DNA of 64,000 nt. Origin: Amycolatopsis decaplanina DSM 44594 (GTDB lineage: Bacteria; Actinomycetota; Actinomycetes; Mycobacteriales; Pseudonocardiaceae). This document shows, one piece after another, positions 26,122 to 35,132 of the stretch (position 1 is its first letter; each line of letters begins with the position of its first letter). A model generated the notes under the pieces. That model did no database searches, had not been told where the DNA came from, and saw nothing but the letters and a program-made list of their open reading frames with translations. The position numbers and the translations under genes were made by a program. The stretch covers positions 186,001-250,000 of the forward strand of contig NZ_AOHO01000075.1 of assembly GCF_000342005.1 (NCBI RefSeq), in the 5' to 3' direction.

Positions 26122-28532
26122 CCACACAACAGCAATCAGCCGCCGCGGTGGCACAGGGCACTTCCGTCGCCTTCGCGCCGTGGACGCTCGCGCGGGTCGG
26201 CGGCCTGCCGACGCGGACGTGCGCGCTGGTCGGCGGCCGGACCGACAAACTCTTACAGCGGGAGGAGAAGCTGGCCGAGGAGCGGGCATCGATCGGCGCG
26301 TCGCTGGCGGAAGCCTGCTACGCACTGGTGCCGATGCTCGACGACGCTCCGGCGTTGCGCCGGGTGGTGCTGGCCGTGAAGCGGGCCGCATTCCAGAGCG
26401 CCACGCTGCCCGCCGAGGCCGATGACCTTGCGGGCCACTTGCCGTCGGACGCCCGCGAATTGCTCGCGGCTTACCACCGGACGGCCGAGGAAAGCGCGGA
26501 GTTGCGGCGGGAACTGGCTTCGTCGGTCGCCGCCGACAGCGAACAGGCACGCGCGACGCTGGTCGCACAACTGGACCACCAGCCGTTCGTCCGCTCACTC
26601 GCCCTGGCCGCGCCGGAATGGACGCGACACGGCTTGGGCAAAGCGCGGAAAGGCAAGCTGGACAACCGCAACCTGCGCACGCTGTACTCCTACGTCACCC
26701 GCACCGCCGTCAAGACCAGCCCCTACTCCCGGCTGACGACCGTGGCGATGCCCGGCGTCGTCAGCACGGGAACCCGCAGCTACACCGGAGCGGCGTTGGC
26801 CCAGCTGGCCTTGCGGGCGGCCGCCCGCGACCGCGAACTCGCGCCACTGCTGCGCTACCGCGTCGCCGCACACACGAACGTCCTTCCCGGTGGCTTCGTC
26901 CTGTGCAACGAGGCCGGCAGCCAGGGACCCATGTCGTGGCTGTCGATTTCGGTCTGCCACGACGCCGCCGCGCCCGCCTGGCTGTTCGTAACCGAAAACG
27001 AGCGGGACTACGACTTCGCCGAACTCCGCGAGCTGATGGGCGGACGCGACCCGTGGGCCAGGTACCTGCGCATGCTCGACAGCGGCTGGATCCACCCGGT
27101 CGTCTGCTCACCGGGCACCGGCGATCCGCTCCAAGGGTTGGCGGACACGCTGTCGACCGCCGAAGACCACCCGATGCCCGGCCGGCTCCGGCGGCTGCAC
27201 CGGTCCATCAGCGGGCTGGCCGCCGCCGCGCTGCCCGAGCGAACGGCGACGATCGCCGCGGCTAAGGAAACACAGGCGGAGTGGCGAGCGGCGAGCGGCG
27301 TCCGGATGTGGACACCCGACCTCGTCTACGAAGACGCCGCGACCGGGTTCAGCGTGCCGGATCCACTCGACGCCGAACTGGGCCGGGAGCTGAGCGCATA
27401 CGCGTCGGAACTGCGGCCGCACATGTTCCGCAGTCACCTCTACGACTTCCTGCTCGAAGCGTTCGTTTCGCGATTCGGCCGCGGCGGCCGCTGCACCGAT
27501 GTGCTCGAGTTCCTCGCCGCGCTCACCGTCGAAGACCGCGCTGCCGAGCCGATGTCCAAGGCCCTCTTGAAGGACAGGGGCCGGGTGGACGCCGCGCGCC
27601 GGGCGGAGCTGCCGGTCGGCCGGACCAGCGCTCCACCCGCGGTCGCCGTGCTCTTCCAGGAGGCGGACACCGAGGACGGCAGGGTTCTGGTGGTGAACCA
27701 GCTCTGCGACGGCGTCGGTGGGATCGTCAGCAGGTTCACCGGCGTACTCGGCGACCGGCTGTCCGGTGCCCTGGACGAATGGGCTTCCTCGATGTGGCCG
27801 GGAATCGCCCGATACGAGCTGGTCAACAGCCGGGCGTGCACCACGGCCCAGTACACCTCGGCGGGCCGCCTGCCCGCGATGGTCGTCCCCGGTGAAGGCA
27901 TGCCCGCCGGGGCCGGGGATCTCCCGTTGGAACGCGCCACGCTGGTCCACGACGCGGACCGCGACGTGCTGGAACTACTCGGTCCCGACGGCAGGCCGTT
28001 CGGCCTGGCCTACCTCGGTCTGATCCCGTCGCACCTGAGCAGCGGCCTGCTCCGGCTGCTGAACATCCTCGCCAATCCCTGGGTGGCGCCGCACGAGTTC
28101 GGGGACCGGCAGCTCACCGGCCTGCCGCCCGGCGACTCGGAGGTCATCGCGCGGCCACGGAGAACCGTGGGCCGCACGGTCGTCGAACGAGCGAGCTGGC
28201 TGTGCCACGCGGACCGGCTTCCGTTGCCGGTCAAAGGAGAACACGAAAGCGAGACGGTGCTGCGCGCCCATCGGTGGCGGCGCGAACACGGTATCCCGGC
28301 GGAAGTGTTCTGCCGTCGGATCGACGATTTCACCGCGAAACCGCTGTGGGCCGATCTCCGCAGCGCGATCTCGCTCGCGGTCCTGCAGCAGGAACTGGCC
28401 GGCTACGGGTCGGTCAGGATCACCGAGGCGCTACCGGGACTCGGGCAGCACCGGCTCCGCGGGCCGTCCGGCGGAAGCCTCGCGTGCGAGTACGTCGTGG
28501 GACTGCGGTGGCCGCGGCCCGGTGCCCGCTGA
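26118..28532 (+). CDS. LanB-type dehydratase, N-terminal (glutamylation) protein
   Basis: 804 residues; ATGA overlap with the preceding gene. The region near residues 190-215 (LYSYVTRTAVKTSPYSRLTT) and the GLIPSHLSSGLLRLLNILAN segment match Lant_dehydr_N proteins, which use glutamyl-tRNA to glutamylate Ser/Thr of the precursor. There is no SpaB_C domain in this chain; the elimination step needs a separate protein, and the only candidate seen is the truncated gene at 2-829. Codon 46 is TTA. This is the last gene of the coupled 21.6-28.5 kb operon. Confidence 0.88.
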   Translation: MTTQQQSAAAVAQGTSVAFAPWTLARVGGLPTRTCALVGGRTDKLLQREEKLAEERASIGASLAEACYALVPMLDDAPALRRVVLAVKRAAFQSATLPAEADDLAGHLPSDARELLAAYHRTAEESAELRRELASSVAADSEQARATLVAQLDHQPFVRSLALAAPEWTRHGLGKARKGKLDNRNLRTLYSYVTRTAVKTSPYSRLTTVAMPGVVSTGTRSYTGAALAQLALRAAARDRELAPLLRYRVAAHTNVLPGGFVLCNEAGSQGPMSWLSISVCHDAAAPAWLFVTENERDYDFAELRELMGGRDPWARYLRMLDSGWIHPVVCSPGTGDPLQGLADTLSTAEDHPMPGRLRRLHRSISGLAAAALPERTATIAAAKETQAEWRAASGVRMWTPDLVYEDAATGFSVPDPLDAELGRELSAYASELRPHMFRSHLYDFLLEAFVSRFGRGGRCTDVLEFLAALTVEDRAAEPMSKALLKDRGRVDAARRAELPVGRTSAPPAVAVLFQEADTEDGRVLVVNQLCDGVGGIVSRFTGVLGDRLSGALDEWASSMWPGIARYELVNSRACTTAQYTSAGRLPAMVVPGEGMPAGAGDLPLERATLVHDADRDVLELLGPDGRPFGLAYLGLIPSHLSSGLLRLLNILANPWVAPHEFGDRQLTGLPPGDSEVIARPRRTVGRTVVERASWLCHADRLPLPVKGEHESETVLRAHRWRREHGIPAEVFCRRIDDFTAKPLWADLRSAISLAVLQQELAGYGSVRITEALPGLGQHRLRGPSGGSLACEYVVGLRWPRPGAR

Positions 28533-28678
28533 GCGGAATGATCGGCCCGATTCGCGAATGGACGGCTGCAGGTTCTTTGCAGGCTCCGGAAGCAAAATGA
28601 ATTCTCGCGATGTGACACCCGTCGCAGCGGAAGCAGCCATCCGCGCTTCCCGAGCCATCGAACCCTCAGGACTAAAAC

Positions 28679-30073
28679 ATGAGTTCTCCTTTGGATCGCG
28701 ACCATGTTCGTGACTACACCAAAGCACTGAGCGGCCGCCAGGTGCAGATGATCGCCATCGGCGGCGCGATCGGAGTCGGGCTTTTCCTCGGCGCCGGCGG
28801 AAAACTCCAGCAGGCGGGTCCTTCACTGCTCCTCTCGTACGCGCTGTGCGGGATCGCGGGTTACTTCGTCATGCGCGCACTTGGCGAACTCGTGCTGTAC
28901 CAACCCAGCTCGGGCAGTTTCGTCACCTACGCGCGCGAGTTCATCGGCCCGTGGGCCGGTTTCGCCTCCGGTTGGCTGTACTGGCTCTACTGGGCGACGA
29001 CCGGGATAGCGGAGATCACGGCGGTCGCGATCTACGTGCACAAATGGCTGCCCGACATCCCGCAGTGGGTCACGGCGCTGGCCGCGCTCGGTGTGCTGCT
29101 GGCGGTGAACCTGCTGAGCGTCAAGCTGTTCGGCGAGCTGGAGTTCTGGTTCTCGCTGGTGAAGGTCCTCGCCATCGTCGTGTTCCTCGTCGTCGGCCTC
29201 GGCCTCGTGCTCACGAGCGCGCAGATCGGGGAAACAACGGCCGGGGCGCACAACCTGTTCGCCCACGAGGGTTTCTTCCCCTCGGGATTCGGTATCACCC
29301 TGATGACCTTGCAGGCGGTCATCTTCGCCTACGCCGGGATCGAGCTCGTGGGCATCACCGCCGGGGAGACCCAGGACCCCGGCAAGGTCGTTCCCAAGGC
29401 GGTCAACAGTGTCGTGTGGCGGATCGCCGTGTTCTACGTCGGTTCGGTACTGTTGCTGGCGATGCTCGTGCCGTGGCCGTTCTACAGCTCGGGTGAAAGC
29501 CCGTTCGTCACGGTCTTCATTCGGCTCGGCATTCCGGCCGTCGGTGACGTCATGAACGCGATCGTGCTCACCGCCGCGCTGTCCTCTTGCAACTCCGGTC
29601 TCTACTCCACCGGGCGAATCCTGCGCGCGCTCTCCGACAAGGGTGAAGCACCCGAATTCGCCGGCCGGATGAACAAGCACCACGTTCCCTACGGCGGGAT
29701 CCTCTTCACCTGCTCCGTCTACGTCTTGGGTGTCGTGCTCAACTACCTGGTGCCGAAGCAGGCATTCGACATCACGACCGCGATCGCCTCGTTCGGCGTG
29801 GTGTCCACCTGGGCCACGCTCATCATCTGCCAGATGCGGCTGCGGCAAGCCGCACTTCGCGGAGAAGTGGAACGTCCGCGATTCAGGATGCCGGGAGCGC
29901 CCTACACCGGCTGGGCCACCCTGGGCTTCCTCCTGCTGGTGATCGTGCTGATGGGCTTCTCGGAAGGAGCGGAAAAGATCGCCTTCTACTCGATGCCCGC
30001 CATCGTCATCGTGCTCGTGATCGGCTGGCGCGTGGTCAATCGTCGCCGCGATCGGATCTCGGTACCCAGCTGA
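28679..30073 (+). CDS. APC-family amino-acid permease
   Basis: 464 residues, about 12 membrane segments. The first reads IAIGGAIGVGLFLGAGGKL and the GELVLYQPSSGSFVTYAREF and EFWFSLVKV segments follow the amino-acid/GABA permease pattern. It takes up amino acids by proton symport. It lies 146 bases after the dehydratase and is followed by a strong terminator, so it may be the last gene of the cluster or an independent transporter. It does not look like a peptide exporter. Confidence 0.85.
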   Translation: MSSPLDRDHVRDYTKALSGRQVQMIAIGGAIGVGLFLGAGGKLQQAGPSLLLSYALCGIAGYFVMRALGELVLYQPSSGSFVTYAREFIGPWAGFASGWLYWLYWATTGIAEITAVAIYVHKWLPDIPQWVTALAALGVLLAVNLLSVKLFGELEFWFSLVKVLAIVVFLVVGLGLVLTSAQIGETTAGAHNLFAHEGFFPSGFGITLMTLQAVIFAYAGIELVGITAGETQDPGKVVPKAVNSVVWRIAVFYVGSVLLLAMLVPWPFYSSGESPFVTVFIRLGIPAVGDVMNAIVLTAALSSCNSGLYSTGRILRALSDKGEAPEFAGRMNKHHVPYGGILFTCSVYVLGVVLNYLVPKQAFDITTAIASFGVVSTWATLIICQMRLRQAALRGEVERPRFRMPGAPYTGWATLGFLLLVIVLMGFSEGAEKIAFYSMPAIVIVLVIGWRVVNRRRDRISVPS

Positions 30074-30091
30074 CGAACAGGCCTCCAGGAG

Positions 30092-30135
30092 AAAACCTGG
30101 GATCGGATCCGCGGAAGATTCCGCCCAGGTTTTTT
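30092..30135 (+). terminator. intrinsic terminator after the permease
   Basis: Ten-base arms (AAAACCTGGG / CCCAGGTTTT) enclose a 22-base loop and the right arm runs into a T tract ending at 30135. It starts 19 bases after the permease stop and marks the right end of the cluster's long transcription unit. Confidence 0.8.
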
Positions 30136-30198
30136 CCCAGCCTCCTCGGGCACACTTCGGCTCACGTGCGGTCACCCCCCTCCGCACGACGAAAACGG

Positions 30199-30249
30199 CA
30201 CGCGAGACATTCCGGACACCCAGTGTCGCCGCTCCGGATGTCTCGCGTG
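30199..30249. other. long inverted repeat upstream of the SARP gene
   Basis: Arms of 17-18 bases (CACGCGAGACAT-TCCGGA and complement, one bulged base) around a 16-base loop, 125 bases before the SARP start. It could be a second terminator or a regulatory stem-loop. Confidence 0.5.
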
Positions 30250-30373
30250 TCTTCGTTTCCGGGTACCAAACTCCCCTGCCCGATTCGGCTCCCGCCACAA
30301 CGCCGGCGCTCACGCCGGACCTGAAGAATATGAAGTCGAAGCGACAAGCGCTCGACGACAGGGATGAGCACGA

Positions 30374-32467
30374 ATGAAATTCCGCCTGCTGGGAGCGATC
30401 GAGGCCTGGAAGGACGACTCAGCGCTGCCACTGGGCGGCGCGAAGCCGAGGACCGTGCTGGCCGCGTTACTCCTCTCCGGCGGGCAACCGCTTTCGGTGT
30501 CCCGGATCATCGACACGCTTTGGCCGGAAGAACCACCGAAGACGGCGCAAGCGCTGGTGCATTCCTACGTCGCGACCTTGCGAAAGGTTCTCAGATGTGG
30601 CGAACACCGGGAAGTTCTCCAGACGAGATCCCGGGGATATGTCATCGAACCGGAGACGATCTGGCTCGATCTGACCGAGTTCGAGCGGCTCGTCGCACTG
30701 GGACGGGCGGCCAATGCCGAGGAACGACACGAGCAAGGAGCGCGGCTGCTTCGGAAATCCCTGGAGCTTTGGCGTGGCGCTCCGCTGGACAACACTTGCC
30801 CGGGCTTCGCCGAGCCGGAACGGGTGCGGCTCAACGAGTTGCGGCTGGCGGTCCTGGCCGAACGGTTCGAAGCGGAACTGGCGATCGGAGCGGAAGCGTC
30901 GGCCGTCGGTGAGCTCGCGAAGCTGGCGGCGGAGCATCCACTGCAGGACCGCTTCACCAGTCTGCTGATGACCGCGCACTACCGGCTCGGACGCCAGGTC
31001 GAAGCTCTGGAGGTCTATCAGGGCCATCGCCGGCAACTTCTCGGGCTCCACGGCCTGGAACCCGCCGCACGGCTGCGAGAGCTGCACAGGGCGATTCTGC
31101 GCTCCAGCGAGGAACTGCTCACACCGAAACGCGTCAAGTGCGGGTCACGGCCGTCGCCCGCTCAGCTACCCCCGGACATCCCGCACTTCACCGGTCGCGA
31201 CCCCGAACTCGCGCGTGTCATCAACGCGGTGGCACGCCCCGGCCTCGCGAGGCCTTCGCTCGTGATGCTGACCGGGCAACGTTGTATCGGCAAGACCGCG
31301 TTGGCCGTGCACGCCTGTCACCGGGTCGCGGAAGCGTTCCCGGACGGCCAGGTCTACCTCGATCTCAGCGGAGTGTCGGCGGAAGAAGCGATCAGGCGCG
31401 TGCTACGTGCATTCGACGTCAGCACCTTCGCGGCATCGCACTCGGCCGACGAAGCCGCCGCGCACTACCGTTCGTTTCTTCGTGACCGCCAGGTGCTGCT
31501 GCTCGTGGACAACGCCTCCGACATGAGTCAGGTCAGGGCGCTGCTACCGGCGGCCCCGGGCTGCGCCATGGTTGTCACCACCAGCGAACACCTGCACGGC
31601 CTGCCGGACACGACAGTCCACCTTGGGCCTTTGCTCCCCCAGGATTCTTTGGCGCTGTTGACCAAGCTGATCGGCACACGGGACGGCACCGGTCCCGGCG
31701 TGCTCGAAGAGCTGGCGGCATTGTGCGACCACCACCCGCTCGCCTTGCAGGCGGCGGCGTCCCGGTTGTCGAGCAGGCCACAATGGACGGTCACGCGCCT
31801 GGTCGCCAGGCTGCGCGACCCCGGCCGCCGCCTCGCGGAGCTGTCGGCCGGTGACCCGCGGGTGCGGGCCGAGCCGGTGGCTGCTTACCGGGCGCTCGGC
31901 GAGTGCGACGGGCGGATGCTCGCCGCACTCGCGATCGCGGACGCTCCGTCCTATGTGCCGTGGATGGCGGCGGAACTGGGTGAGATCTCCGAGGCAGAAG
32001 CGGAGGATGTCCTCGATCGGCTGGCGGACGCGTATCTGCTCGAGCGTGACGGCTTCGTGTACCGGATGGCAAGCCTGGTCCGGCTGGCGGTCGCGGCCGA
32101 AGCTTGGTCCGACAGCCGCGAAGACATGTTCCGGCAGGCCGTGGCACGGCTCTGTGGCCGGTACGCGGCGACCATCCGGCAGGCGGTGGCGGCGTTCGGC
32201 ACCGGCGAAGTCGCGATGGGTGACCCCGCCGCGTGGTTCCGTGATCATCGTGCTCGCATCGAGGCGCTGACCAGCACGGCGATCCGGCTCGAGCTCCTCG
32301 CCAAGACGGATGATCCGGCCGCTCCGCTCATGACCTCATTTCGCACGGCGCCGCGTTCGGCCGCGCACTGGCAGGCCGACAGCGGCTGCCGGTGCCTTCA
32401 GCACACGCGGGCAGGCAGCGGCTCCGAGCCCGGCACCTCGCCTCTGGCGACCCCTTCGCTTCGCTAG
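30374..32467 (+). CDS. SARP-family transcriptional activator with NB-ARC-like domain
   Basis: 697 residues. An OmpR-type DNA-binding domain (~1-95), a bacterial activation domain (~100-245, WRGAPLD, HPLQDRFTSLLMTAHYRLGR) and an ATPase module with P-loop GQRCIGKT, a LLLVDNASD Walker B and a CDHHPLALQ segment. SARPs switch on antibiotic clusters. Codon 32 is TTA, typical of bldA-dependent pathway regulators. The last ~40 residues have unusual composition, and the gene ends overlapping the convergent PucR gene by four bases without the TPR tail of large AfsR proteins, so it may be truncated. Confidence 0.88.
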   Translation: MKFRLLGAIEAWKDDSALPLGGAKPRTVLAALLLSGGQPLSVSRIIDTLWPEEPPKTAQALVHSYVATLRKVLRCGEHREVLQTRSRGYVIEPETIWLDLTEFERLVALGRAANAEERHEQGARLLRKSLELWRGAPLDNTCPGFAEPERVRLNELRLAVLAERFEAELAIGAEASAVGELAKLAAEHPLQDRFTSLLMTAHYRLGRQVEALEVYQGHRRQLLGLHGLEPAARLRELHRAILRSSEELLTPKRVKCGSRPSPAQLPPDIPHFTGRDPELARVINAVARPGLARPSLVMLTGQRCIGKTALAVHACHRVAEAFPDGQVYLDLSGVSAEEAIRRVLRAFDVSTFAASHSADEAAAHYRSFLRDRQVLLLVDNASDMSQVRALLPAAPGCAMVVTTSEHLHGLPDTTVHLGPLLPQDSLALLTKLIGTRDGTGPGVLEELAALCDHHPLALQAAASRLSSRPQWTVTRLVARLRDPGRRLAELSAGDPRVRAEPVAAYRALGECDGRMLAALAIADAPSYVPWMAAELGEISEAEAEDVLDRLADAYLLERDGFVYRMASLVRLAVAAEAWSDSREDMFRQAVARLCGRYAATIRQAVAAFGTGEVAMGDPAAWFRDHRARIEALTSTAIRLELLAKTDDPAAPLMTSFRTAPRSAAHWQADSGCRCLQHTRAGSGSEPGTSPLATPSLR

Positions 32468-34098
32468 GACGTGTGCCGCCACAACCGCAGTTGCAGCATC
32501 GCGGCGAACCGGGCCTCGGGATCACCGATGTCAAGTCCGCTGATCTCCGCGAGCCTGCGCAACCGGTACCGGAAAGTATTGGGATGCACGAAGATCTCGT
32601 TGGCCGCCGCGGGGATGTCGCCGAACGCGTCGAGCCAGGCGTCGAGCGTTTCCACGAGGTGGGTGTTGTGCGTGCTGTCGTAGGCACGCAGCCGCGCCAC
32701 CGGCCCTGCCGGAGTGTCGCCGTGCTCCGCGATCAGCTCGGCCATCTCCAGCAGCAGAATCTCGTTGAGCACATCGCAGGTACGGGCGACCGTACGGCCG
32801 CTGCGCCCTTCGCGGAGCGCACGCAATGCGCGGTCGGCACCCGCACGTGACCGGGACAAGGACGTACTGCCGAGTGTGCTGGGGCCGACGCCGACGAGCA
32901 CGCTCAACCGGTCACCAAGCCGGTTGCGGAAGTCCGCCGCGATCCGCACCGCGCGGTCCTCCGCCGCCTCGTCATCGCCGGGAACGGGCAGGACGGCATA
33001 GATGACATCGCCGACCAAGGCCGTGGCGGCTCGGGGATGCACCGCCCCCAAATGCAGCGCGAGCGCGTCCACGACCTGCTGCCGTTCCGCGATGTACTGC
33101 GCTTCGTCGCCGGGGACGGCAGCGAGCGCGAAGGCGAGCACCACGCAGGAGTGCGCTGCCAGCCCTAACCTGCGCGCCGCCTCGGCCGCTCCGGAACCAC
33201 CCTCCAACGCGGTACCGACCAGCCCTGCCCGCAGACGGCGTTCGACGTCGCTCCCGGTCCGCAGCCACATCATGTGCAGTGCCACGAGTTTCGCCGCGTC
33301 ACGGAGCGCCGCGCATTGTTCCCCGGAAAGCGGCGCCTGCACGGCAGCCCAGATCGACCCGAGCACCTCATCCCCCGCCCGGACCACCATCGCGGCCCGT
33401 GGCGTGGAAAGCACCGACTCGTCGACCGGCAAGGCCTCGATGTACACGGGCTGCCTGCTGCGATAAACCTCATGGAGGATGCCGCCCTCCTCGAGACTTC
33501 TCGCGAGCCGTGCCGGTACCTTCCTGCCGAGGATGGTCGCGATTCGCGAGGGGTCGGTCTCCTCCTGCCCTCCGGAGAAGGCCAGGACGCGGCAACCTCG
33601 GTCCTCGATGGTGACCGGGGCGCCGACCAGCGCGGAAACCGCGTTGGCGAGGGCGAAGAGATCACCCGAAGGCAGTCCGCCAAGGGTTTCCCGCTCGATC
33701 TCACCTCGATCGCCGTCGTCGACGAGCGAACGGATCATCGCGGCCAACTGGTCCCACGACGCTCCCGGCGCCAGTCCGAGCAGCGCGACACCGGAACGCC
33801 GTGATGCTTCCTTGATCACCGAGTCCGCCCGCACCGGAGCCCGCACGATAAGCGCCGACGCGCCGTGTTCACCCAACTGGGAGAGCAGGCCGGCGATCTG
33901 GGCCCGATCGTGCACGCCGACGCCCAGCACGAGGGCACAGTGGGGAAGCGCCAGTTCGTCACGCGGGTCGTAGATGACGACGCCCCCGATCTCGGGGGAG
34001 CCTGCCGGGTCACCGCAGACGAGTTCGACCAGTGTGCTGCCCAAGTCCTCCATGATTCGACCGAGACCTGCCGACGGCCGGGTGGGATCCAAGCTCAC
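32464..34098 (-). CDS. PucR/CdaR-family transcriptional regulator
   Basis: 544 residues from GTG at 34098, or 542 from TTG at 34092. The TTG has GGGAGG at proper spacing, while the GTG overlaps the same purine run. The C-terminus has the PucR helix-turn-helix (EIFVHPNTFRYRLRRLAEIS). The middle part resembles a GAF-like and GGDEF-related CdaR region (SVLVGVGPS). Members respond to metabolites such as purines or amino acids. It converges on the SARP gene; whether it controls the cluster is unknown. Confidence 0.85.
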   Translation of the reverse strand: MSLDPTRPSAGLGRIMEDLGSTLVELVCGDPAGSPEIGGVVIYDPRDELALPHCALVLGVGVHDRAQIAGLLSQLGEHGASALIVRAPVRADSVIKEASRRSGVALLGLAPGASWDQLAAMIRSLVDDGDRGEIERETLGGLPSGDLFALANAVSALVGAPVTIEDRGCRVLAFSGGQEETDPSRIATILGRKVPARLARSLEEGGILHEVYRSRQPVYIEALPVDESVLSTPRAAMVVRAGDEVLGSIWAAVQAPLSGEQCAALRDAAKLVALHMMWLRTGSDVERRLRAGLVGTALEGGSGAAEAARRLGLAAHSCVVLAFALAAVPGDEAQYIAERQQVVDALALHLGAVHPRAATALVGDVIYAVLPVPGDDEAAEDRAVRIAADFRNRLGDRLSVLVGVGPSTLGSTSLSRSRAGADRALRALREGRSGRTVARTCDVLNEILLLEMAELIAEHGDTPAGPVARLRAYDSTHNTHLVETLDAWLDAFGDIPAAANEIFVHPNTFRYRLRRLAEISGLDIGDPEARFAAMLQLRLWRHTS

Positions 34099-34584
34099 CT
34101 CCCGGGTACGCGTCCGGTATCCGGTTCTTTCCTCGCGACGATGATCAACGAACTCAACCGCACCGGCTCGAGGAATTCAACGATCACCGCCGGCAGCTTC
34201 ATGCCGATTCCCCGATCCGCCACGCACCAAGCTGCAGTTCCGTTCACAAACCGCACCATGACCGGGGAAAATGCAGGGCCGGCAGAGGATGCCTGATCAA
34301 GCGGAGGCACCGGACAGTTCCGCCCAGGTGATGTATCCGAAAGGACATCCTGGATGGTGCAGCGGGCGCGGTCCGGATCTCGGCGACCCGACCGCCGGGC
34401 TCACCTGCGTCGGGTTCGCGAGAGACGTCGAGCGGAACGACGGTGGAATTCCTTGATTCGTAGCGACACGTCAAATCCTCTGGTTGAGTGGTACCGCGAC
34501 TTCGATTCCACCTATCGGGAGAACAACCTCCACCATCATGAGCAACCACCAGCAGAACCACCGGAAGAATTCCTCCGGCCATTC
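34099..34584. other. gene-free stretch
   Basis: 486 bases with only short open frames lacking ribosome sites. It should hold the PucR-gene promoter. I see no repeat, RNA or recognisable gene remnant. Confidence 0.4.
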
Positions 34585-34956
34585 CTAGACATGCCTCCAG
34601 ATGTCCACCCAGGTACCACACTCGTTGTTCACGCAAGCGCCGACCGTGACGACCTTGTCGAACGTCCACCAGGAATAAGTGGTGCTGAGATTGAGCAACT
34701 TGCTGTCGAAATACCCCAGCACCTTGGTGTTGGCCTTGGCGCTCGTGATCGTCCAATGGGCCGCGTACTTCCCGGTGTCACGATAAGGACTGATTCTCAT
34801 GCACAGCACGGCGACTTGACCCGATTGCCTCGGCCCCGACAAACTGTAATGTCGACAGTCATCCGCGGGCGCAGCCGCGGCCGTCACGGTCCCGGTGATC
34901 AAAAGTGCCGAAGTCAGACCAACCACGGCAAGCAAACCAGCGAACCGTTTTTTCAT
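34585..34956 (-). CDS. small secreted protein of unknown function
   Basis: 123 residues. A clear Sec signal (MKKRFAGLLAVVGLTSALLI, then TAAAAPADD) is followed by a ~90-residue mature part with Cys in DDCRHYS, VAVLCMR and GACVNNECGTW, enough for two disulfides. Tryptophan/tyrosine-rich patches (TTYSWWTFDK) suggest a small beta-fold. No family is recognised. It has no same-strand neighbour and lower GC than the flanking genes, which could indicate later acquisition. Confidence 0.7.
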   Translation of the reverse strand: MKKRFAGLLAVVGLTSALLITGTVTAAAAPADDCRHYSLSGPRQSGQVAVLCMRISPYRDTGKYAAHWTITSAKANTKVLGYFDSKLLNLSTTYSWWTFDKVVTVGACVNNECGTWVDIWRHV

Positions 34957-35132
34957 GCTGCCACCACCATCTTTCCGACAGTCTTCAGGAATACGGAACC
35001 CGTCGGTCAGGCTAGCGATCGGATATGTCGACGACCAGGCAGAAGTACACGCAAGACCTTCCCGTCGCCATCACCCAGCGGCGCACCCACACACACGGCA
35101 CCCGACATCCCGGTAGTTTCCGGGGCGCGCTC

